Of a stretch of DNA of 64,000 nt, positions 59,288 to 64,000 are shown piece by piece; position 1 is the first letter of the stretch, and each line of letters begins with the position of its first letter. Made by a program: the position numbers and the translations under genes. The stretch is taken from the NCBI RefSeq assembly GCF_001280015.1, contig NZ_LGDV01000175.1, positions 1 through 64,000 of the forward strand, read 5' to 3'. This DNA comes from Streptomyces sp. MMG1121 (GTDB taxonomy: Bacteria; Actinomycetota; Actinomycetes; Streptomycetales; Streptomycetaceae). The notes beneath the pieces are model-generated. The model was not told where the DNA came from, ran no database searches, and was given only the letters and a program-made list of their open reading frames with translations.

Positions 59288-59599
59288 CACCCCCGCATGT
59301 CGACTGTCGTCGACGATTGACGCCGGTCGAGGTTCTCCGCCCGGTGATCGGTGAACGGTGATCGGTGATCGCCCAGCGGACAGGGGAGGCGCTGCGGCGG
59401 ATCCAGGCGATCGGCGGCAACCGGGCGGAGGCCCTGCTGCGCCGGGACGCCTCCATCGAGCCGGTCAGGCAACCGCCCGGCCGCGGACCGGCGCTTCCCG
59501 CTGGAGGAGACCGTGGTGACCGTCAGCCGGTGGTCCCGGCACCGCCCGGAGGGAGGTCGTCGCTGAGCGGCGCCCGGACGGGCCCGCTAGCGTGAGGGA
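59288..59599. other. Gap of 312 bp after lutC, no supported gene
   Basis: A 76-codon open frame (59365-59595) begins with protein-like MIAQRTGEALRRIQAIGGN but turns Pro/Gly/Arg-rich and lacks a ribosome site, so I do not call it. Just after lutC, GTCGAC at 59299 and TGTCGTCGACGATTGAC at 59305-59321 resemble operators often found before GntR genes in Streptomyces, and GGTGATCGGTGA repeats follow near 59343-59370. Possibly the relic of a lost regulator gene. Confidence 0.4.
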
Positions 59600-60754
59600 A
59601 TGATCCGGTTCGAGCAGGTCACCAAGCGGTATCCGGACGGTACGACGGCCGTGGACGACCTCTCCCTGGAAGTCGCCGAGGGAGAGCTGGTCACGCTCGT
59701 CGGGCCCTCCGGCTGCGGCAAGACGACGACCATGATGATGGTGAACCGGCTCATCGAGCCGACCTCGGGCCGGATCCTCGTCGACGGCGAGGACATCGCC
59801 GCCGTCGACCCCGTGCGGCTGCGCCGCCGGATCGGGTACGTCATCCAGCAGGTGGGACTCTTCCCGCACCGCACCGTCCTGGACAACACCGCGACCGTGC
59901 CGGCGCTGCTCGGCTGGAAGCGGGCGAAGGCGCGGGCGCGGGCCGCCGAGCTGCTCGAACTGGTCGGGCTCGACCCGAAGACGTACGGCCCGCGCTACCC
60001 GGAACAGCTGTCCGGCGGGCAGCGGCAGCGGGTCGGGGTGGCACGGGCGCTCGCCGCGGACCCGCCGGTGCTGCTGATGGACGAGCCGTTCGGCGCGGTC
60101 GACCCGGTGGTGCGCGAGCAGTTGCAGGACGAGTTCCTGCGGATGCAGGCCGCGGTGCGCAAGACGGTGCTGCTGGTCACGCACGACATCGAGGAGGCCG
60201 TCCGGCTCGGCGACCGGATCGCCGTGTACGGGCAGGGCCGGATCGAGCAGTTCGACACGCCGGGGGCCGTCCTGGGGGCGCCCGCGACCCCGTACGTCGC
60301 CTCCTTCGTGGGGGCCGACCGTGGCCTGAAGCGGCTGTCGGTGACGACGATCGAGCCGGACGACCTGGAGCAGCCGCCGGTGGCCCGGCTCGACGAGCCC
60401 GCCGAACGGGCCCGGCAGCGGCTGCGGGCCGAGGGAGCCCGCTGGGCGGTCGTCCTCGACACGCACGGCGATCTGCACGGCTGGGTCGGCATCGACGCCC
60501 TCGCGGCGGACGGCATGGTCGGGGACCTCACCCACCGGATGACCGCGTGGGTGCCGGTCGGCGCGCCGCTCAAGCAGGCGTTCGGGGTGATGCTCCAGTA
60601 CGACGCCGGGTGGGTCGCGGTGCTGGACGGCGCGCGTTTCCTCGGGGTGCTCACCCCGGCGAAGCTGCACGAGGCGCTGCGCCGCTCGGTGGACGCGGAC
60701 GCGCGGGGCGTGGCACGGGGGCAGGTGCCGTTCGACTCGGTGTCGGACGCCTGA
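59600..60754 (+). CDS. OpuC-like osmoprotectant (glycine betaine/choline) ABC transporter ATPase
   Basis: 384 residues. Walker A GPSGCGKTT (K41), Q-loop IGYVIQQVGLFPH, signature LSGGQRQRVGVARAL, Walker B VLLMDEPFGAVDP, H-loop VTHDIEEAV. The C-terminal 110 residues form a CBS-type pair (WAVVLDTHGDLHGWVGID; GWVAVLDGARFLGVLTP) like the ionic-strength or nucleotide sensors of OpuA/OpuC ATPases. ATG 59600 has GTGAGGGA upstream. The other transporter genes lie on the opposite strand, with only 6 bp between the stop codons. Confidence 0.92.
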   Translation: MIRFEQVTKRYPDGTTAVDDLSLEVAEGELVTLVGPSGCGKTTTMMMVNRLIEPTSGRILVDGEDIAAVDPVRLRRRIGYVIQQVGLFPHRTVLDNTATVPALLGWKRAKARARAAELLELVGLDPKTYGPRYPEQLSGGQRQRVGVARALAADPPVLLMDEPFGAVDPVVREQLQDEFLRMQAAVRKTVLLVTHDIEEAVRLGDRIAVYGQGRIEQFDTPGAVLGAPATPYVASFVGADRGLKRLSVTTIEPDDLEQPPVARLDEPAERARQRLRAEGARWAVVLDTHGDLHGWVGIDALAADGMVGDLTHRMTAWVPVGAPLKQAFGVMLQYDAGWVAVLDGARFLGVLTPAKLHEALRRSVDADARGVARGQVPFDSVSDA

Positions 60755-60760
60755 GTCCCC

Positions 60761-61696
60761 TCACTTCAGCAGGCCCTTGTCCTTCAGATAGGTGCGGGCC
60801 ACGTCGGCGGGCAGCCGGCGCCAGATGTCCACCCGCTGGTTCATGCCGGCCAGGTCGCGTGCGGTGAGGACGTCGTTGAGCCTGCCCAGCGCCTTCGCCA
60901 CGCCCTCACTGCCCGCGCGGGAGCGGTTGACGACCGGGACGACGTAGTCCGCGTTCTGGAGGTGCTTGTCGTCGGCGAGCAGGACCAGGCCGAAGGAGTC
61001 CAGCGTGGCGTCCGTGCTGGTGGTCAGCACCATCTGGTCCCGGCCCTCCTGCACGGCGCGCTTGGCCTGCGTGGTGCCGACGCCCTTCGGGTCGACGCCG
61101 GTGATGTCGATGCCGTACACCTTCTTCAACCCCGGTGCGCAGTACGGTCGTTGGACGCACTCGTCGCCGGCCGCGAGCCGCACCTTCAGCTTCGAGGCGC
61201 CGAGGTCGCCGAGGGTCTTGAGACCGTGCTCGCGAGCGTAGTCCGCGCGCACCGCGAAGGCGTTCTGGTCCACGGCCCGGCCGGGTGGAAGGACGGTGAG
61301 GCCGCGGGGTGCGGCGAGTTCCCGCAGGGCCTTCATCGTACGGTCGAGGTCGGGTGAACCGACGGGCTCGGCGTCGGCGCCGTGGGTCTTGGCGTTCAGC
61401 CAGTCGGCGAAGGTGGCCGCGTACTCCGGCACGACGTCGATCTGCCCGGACTCCAGCGCCGGTTCGTACAGCTCCCGGTTGGCGACCGTCAGCAGGGAGG
61501 TCTTGTACCCGGCCTGGTTCAGCAGCTGGGCGTACATCTGCGCGAGCAGATCACTCTCGGTGAACCCGGCCGAGCCGATGGTGAGGTGATGGCTGTCACC
61601 GGGCGGTGCGGTGACCTGCCCACGGTGCTCCAGGGAGGGACCGGTGGTACAGGCGGTGAGGGTGAGCAGCACGAGGACCGCGAGGGCTCGTCGCAT
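60761..61696 (-). CDS. OpuC-like osmoprotectant ABC transporter, substrate-binding lipoprotein
   Basis: 311 residues from ATG 61696, where the lipoprotein signal MRRALAVLVLLTLTAC begins (C16). The frame continues to an ATG at 61855 that overlaps the permease stop as ATGA, adding 53 mostly Arg/Thr/Ala residues; that start is favoured by coupling, the internal one by signal-peptide logic. The mature part is an OpuAC/ProX-type binding protein: ITIGSAGFTESDLLAQMYAQ-like block (LTIGSAGFTESDLLAQ), VVPEYAATFADWLN, and KLKVRLAAGDECVQRPYCAPG. It binds betaine or choline-like osmolytes outside the cell. Confidence 0.88.
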   Translation of the reverse strand: MRRALAVLVLLTLTACTTGPSLEHRGQVTAPPGDSHHLTIGSAGFTESDLLAQMYAQLLNQAGYKTSLLTVANRELYEPALESGQIDVVPEYAATFADWLNAKTHGADAEPVGSPDLDRTMKALRELAAPRGLTVLPPGRAVDQNAFAVRADYAREHGLKTLGDLGASKLKVRLAAGDECVQRPYCAPGLKKVYGIDITGVDPKGVGTTQAKRAVQEGRDQMVLTTSTDATLDSFGLVLLADDKHLQNADYVVPVVNRSRAGSEGVAKALGRLNDVLTARDLAGMNQRVDIWRRLPADVARTYLKDKGLLK

Positions 61697-61851
61697 GGGC
61701 CGGCTTGCGCTGGTGGGGGTGCGGGTGGTGGCGCGAGCGGCTCGGGCGGGGCGGGGGCCGGTGGTCATGCGGGCGCGGGTCCGACGCATGCCGGCCGTCA
61801 GCCGCCCGGAGGTGCCGGTCGCCGGCCACTCCCGGTCCTCGCCCGTGCCGG

Positions 61852-62523
61852 TCATCGGCCGGCCCTGGCCCACATCGGTGCCAGGCGTTCGGCGATCTCG
61901 AAGATGCCCTCCACCACGAGGGCGAACACGGCGACGAGCAGCGCGCCCGCGACCACCTGGGGTGTGCTGGCCAGGTTGAAGCCCGCGGTGATGATCCGGC
62001 CGAGGCCGCCGCCGCCCGCGAGTGCGGCGATGGTGGCGGTGGCGACCAGTTGGACGGCGGCGAGCCGGACGCCGGTCATGATCAGTGGAAGGGCCAGGGG
62101 CAGTTCGACGCGCAGCAGCATCTGCCGTCCGGTCATCCCCATCCCCCGGGCGGCCTGGACGACGCTGCGGTCGACCTCGCGCATGCCGACGTAGGCGTTG
62201 GTGAGCAGCGGCGGTACGGCGAACAGCACCAGGGCGACCACCGTGGGGCCCTCGCCCCACTTGCCGATCGGAGTCAGGAGCAGCAGGACCAGGACGGCGA
62301 AGGTGGGGACGGCCCGGCCGACGTTGGAGATGTTGACCGCGAGTGCGCCGCCCTTGCCGAGATGGCCGAGGACCAGCGCGACCGGCAACGCGATCAGGCA
62401 GCTGAGGAACAGACAGACGACGGTGAGCACCAGATGCTGCAGCAGCCGGTGCCGGATGCCGTCGTCGCCCGACCAGTGCGCGGGGTCGGTGAGCCAGTGC
62501 CAGGCCTCGGTGAGCGTGGTCAT
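61852..62523 (-). CDS. OpuC-like ABC transporter permease
   Basis: 223 residues, with five or six membrane helices (HLVLTVVCLFLSCLIALPVA; AVPTFAVLVLLLL; VVALVLFAVPPLLTNAY). The coupling motif of this family is MREVDRSVVQAARGMGMTG, followed by VELPLALPLIMTGVRLA. Its ATG overlaps the stop of the upstream permease gene by 4 bp, and its own stop overlaps a possible binding-protein start. Confidence 0.92.
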   Translation of the reverse strand: MTTLTEAWHWLTDPAHWSGDDGIRHRLLQHLVLTVVCLFLSCLIALPVALVLGHLGKGGALAVNISNVGRAVPTFAVLVLLLLTPIGKWGEGPTVVALVLFAVPPLLTNAYVGMREVDRSVVQAARGMGMTGRQMLLRVELPLALPLIMTGVRLAAVQLVATATIAALAGGGGLGRIITAGFNLASTPQVVAGALLVAVFALVVEGIFEIAERLAPMWARAGR

Positions 62524-63197
62524 GAGCGGGCCCTGGTCCAGGGCGTGATCAGCCGCTGCACGCCCAGCAGGAGCAGGTCGGCGGCCACCGCGATCAGCAC
62601 GCAGAGCACGGACGCGGTGAGCACCTGGGCCTTGAAGTAGGTATTCATGCCCGCGTAGATGAGGTTCCCGAGGCCGCCGAAGCCGACGATCGCACCGACC
62701 GTGACCAGCGACACCGCCGAGACGGTGGCGATGCGCAGCCCGGCCATCGCGGCGGGCAGGGCGAGGGGCAGTTCCACGGTGAGCAGGAGACGGATCGGGC
62801 CGTAGCCGAGACCGCGCGCGGCCTGCCGGGTCTCCTCCGGGACCGCGCGCAGGCCCGCGAGGATGTTCCGGACGAGCAGGGTGAGCGAGTAGAGCACCAG
62901 CCCGGCGACGACGAGGGTGGCCGACAGGCCGTAGACCGGCAGGAGCAGGGAGAACATGGCCAGCGACGGGATGGTGTAGAGGATCGTCGTCACGGCGAGG
63001 ACCGGGCCGGCCGCCCAGCCCCAGCGGCGGGCCAGCACCGCGAGCGGCAGGGCGACGACCAGGCCGATGAGGACCGACAGCGCGGTCAGCTCAAGGTGCT
63101 GGACGACCGCGTCGAGGAGGATCTGCCGGCGCGTGCTCAGATAGGCGCCGCAGATCCAGTCGTTGCGCGCGAGACAGTCGTGCGGGGGCGCGGTCAC
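62520..63197 (-). CDS. OpuC-like ABC transporter permease
   Basis: About 225 residues from a GTG at 63197. Helices include LTALSVLIGLVVALPLAVLA, PVLAVTTILYTIPSLAMFSL and VSLVTVGAIVGFGGLGNLIY; the coupling loop is AVPEETRQAARGLGYGPIR. First gene of the leftward permease-permease-binding-protein unit. The frame stays open through the 15-bp repeat region upstream, but that extension is a Arg/Ala/Cys-Gly repeat with no protein character. Confidence 0.9.
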   Translation of the reverse strand: MTAPPHDCLARNDWICGAYLSTRRQILLDAVVQHLELTALSVLIGLVVALPLAVLARRWGWAAGPVLAVTTILYTIPSLAMFSLLLPVYGLSATLVVAGLVLYSLTLLVRNILAGLRAVPEETRQAARGLGYGPIRLLLTVELPLALPAAMAGLRIATVSAVSLVTVGAIVGFGGLGNLIYAGMNTYFKAQVLTASVLCVLIAVAADLLLLGVQRLITPWTRARS

Positions 63198-63260
63198 GGT
63201 CCCATTGGACCGGGCGGGCGAGCACGGCGGCACGCTGGGCTGGCCCGTACGGGGTGCTCC

Positions 63261-63410
63261 ACGGACGCGGGCCCTGCGGACGCGGGCCCTGCGGACACGG
63301 CCTCCGCAGGCACGGGCCCCACAGGCACAGGCCCCACAGGCACGGGCCCCACAGGCACGGGCCCTGCGGACACGACCTCCGCAGGCACGGGCCCCACAGG
63401 CGCGGGCCCT
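63261..63410. repeat. Ten-unit 15-bp tandem repeat
   Basis: Ten contiguous 15-base units, consensus about RCRGGCACGGGCCCC. There is a higher-order pattern: unit 4 equals unit 9 and unit 3 nearly equals unit 8 (75-bp period). It fills half of the 311-bp gap 63198-63508 between the OpuC permease gene and the TetR gene, where I see no gene. Read rightward it would encode GTGPT-type pentapeptides, but that frame has no start of its own. Confidence 0.92.
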
Positions 63411-63508
63411 GTGGAGAGGCGCCGCTTCGGGCCGTCGATCGTTCGCGGCACCGACATGGCTGGTCGTGCTCGCGCGGCGCGAACGCCGCCGCTCGTTCCT
63501 TCGGGCGC

Positions 63509-64000
63509 CTAGTCCATCCCCGCCGCGTCCAGCAGCGCGATCACGGTCGTCACGGCCAGGCCGTCGTCCAGATGCTCCACCTTCGCGCCGGCGCGGGCGC
63601 TGGCGCCGTCGAAGACCAGGACGAGCTGGCGGGCGAGCAGCTCGGGGTCGCGGGCGCCGCCGCTCTCGGCCTCGGCGCGGAAGGACTCCGTCAGGCCTTC
63701 CTTCACCCTGCGCGCGACCACGCTCGCCGGGTGCTCGGGGTCCTTCAGCTCGACCAGGACGGCCAGGTAGGGGCAGCCGTGGTAGTCGTCGTCCGCGGCG
63801 GACCTCGTCATCTGCTCGAAGACGTGCAGGATGCGCTCGCGCGGGGTCGCGGTCTCCGGGTGGGGGTGCGCGAGCCGGGCCTCGTAGCGCGGAACGCGCC
63901 GCTCCAGGCTCGCGGCCAGCATCGCGTCCTTGCTGTCGAAGAGCTGGTACATCGACCGCTTGGAGACGCCGGCCTCCCGGCACAGCGCCTCGACGCCGAC
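63509..64000 (-). CDS. TetR family regulator (5' end beyond window)
   Basis: 163 residues seen; the N-terminus is cut by the right edge. The visible start, GVEALCREAGVSKRSMYQLF, is the end of a TetR helix-turn-helix, and the rest is a TetR ligand domain (YHGCPYLAVLVELKDPEHPA; RQLVLVFDGASARAG). The in-frame ATG at 63952 is inside the recognition helix and not the true start. The stop is at 63509. It lies upstream of the OpuC permease operon in the same direction, separated by the tandem repeat. Confidence 0.88.
   Translation of the reverse strand, partial: VGVEALCREAGVSKRSMYQLFDSKDAMLAASLERRVPRYEARLAHPHPETATPRERILHVFEQMTRSAADDDYHGCPYLAVLVELKDPEHPASVVARRVKEGLTESFRAEAESGGARDPELLARQLVLVFDGASARAGAKVEHLDDGLAVTTVIALLDAAGMD

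Noticed and set aside
59365..59595. 76-codon frame after lutC
   Set aside because: Starts protein-like but lacks a ribosome site and turns into Pro/Gly/Arg-rich sequence; described as part of the gap instead.
63096..63512. 138-codon rightward frame with GTGPT pentapeptide repeats
   Set aside because: Its first third is antisense to the permease gene and the rest is just the translated 15-bp DNA repeat; no start signal of its own.
1..64000. Biosynthetic gene cluster, prophage, integrative element or insertion sequence
   Set aside because: Two P450 loci and many regulators raised the possibility, but there are no PKS, NRPS or terpene cores, integrases, transposases, attachment repeats, or tRNA genes.

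Overview
The window is high-GC actinobacterial chromosome, almost certainly Streptomyces. The evidence is third-codon GC saturation, frequent GTG starts, 4-bp ATGA/GTGA overlaps between operon genes, hairpin terminators without U-tracts, and the gene families present (CYP105D-type P450 with 3Fe-4S ferredoxin, CYP102-type P450s, GlxA and AraC regulators, GH16-CBM13, FBP-domain protein, DUF4235). From memory, not a search, S. coelicolor carries a ferredoxin/CYP105D5 pair, CYP102B1 and a rhamnose cluster in the same order on its left arm, so this looks like a syntenic accessory-arm segment. I see no tRNA, rRNA, insertion sequence, CRISPR array or biosynthetic cluster core.

Layout. 1-9 kb: a membrane sigma-like/zinc-finger/ricin fusion cut by the left edge, an AraC regulator divergent from a phytanoyl-CoA dioxygenase-like enzyme, an aldo/keto reductase, a GH114-like lipoprotein, a secreted 8-cysteine protein, a flavoprotein, a DUF1348 protein and a TetR gene with twin operators. 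8.5-13 kb: ferredoxin plus CYP105D-like P450, a frameshifted SnoaL-like pseudogene and small redox or membrane proteins. 13-19 kb: amino-acid permease with YtcJ-type amidohydrolase, GlxA regulator, quinone oxidoreductase and an STAS protein. 19-28 kb: a GT39-like membrane glycosyltransferase followed by a divergent PRPP synthetase, a secreted GH16 glucanase, a PHP phosphoesterase, an alpha/beta hydrolase and a ROK regulator with a candidate operator. 28-35 kb: three broken genes (aminoglycoside phosphotransferase-like, a probable DUF3626 fragment, erythromycin-esterase-like) around a self-sufficient CYP102 fusion and an FBP-domain gene. 35-44 kb: FUSC membrane protein, a lactonase, a DUF2470 gene preceded by a textbook iron box, a TetR/CYP102B pair, a pentapeptide-repeat protein and a prolyl-aminopeptidase-like hydrolase.

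44-59 kb is the clearest functional unit: an L-rhamnose regulon. A leftward operon encodes an ABC transporter (rhaT, rhaP, rhaQ, rhaS), the mutarotase rhaM, an apparently cytoplasmic BNR_4 beta-propeller enzyme and a LacI regulator. A divergent rightward set encodes isomerase, bifunctional aldolase/dehydrogenase, kinase and then lutABC. Together they would take rhamnose or a rhamnosyl glycoside to DHAP plus L-lactaldehyde, lactate and pyruvate. The divergent promoter region carries three palindromes of LacI type.

59-64 kb: an OpuC-like osmolyte ABC transporter with the ATPase gene convergent to the permease and binding-protein genes, a ten-unit 15-bp tandem repeat, and a TetR gene cut by the right edge. 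The most unusual signals are the three decayed genes whose apparent amino-acid losses nearly all raise GC, the intracellular rhamnose-glycoside enzyme, the one-protein sigma/anti-sigma/lectin architecture at the left edge, and the PRPP synthetase paralogue next to a polyprenol-type glycosyltransferase.
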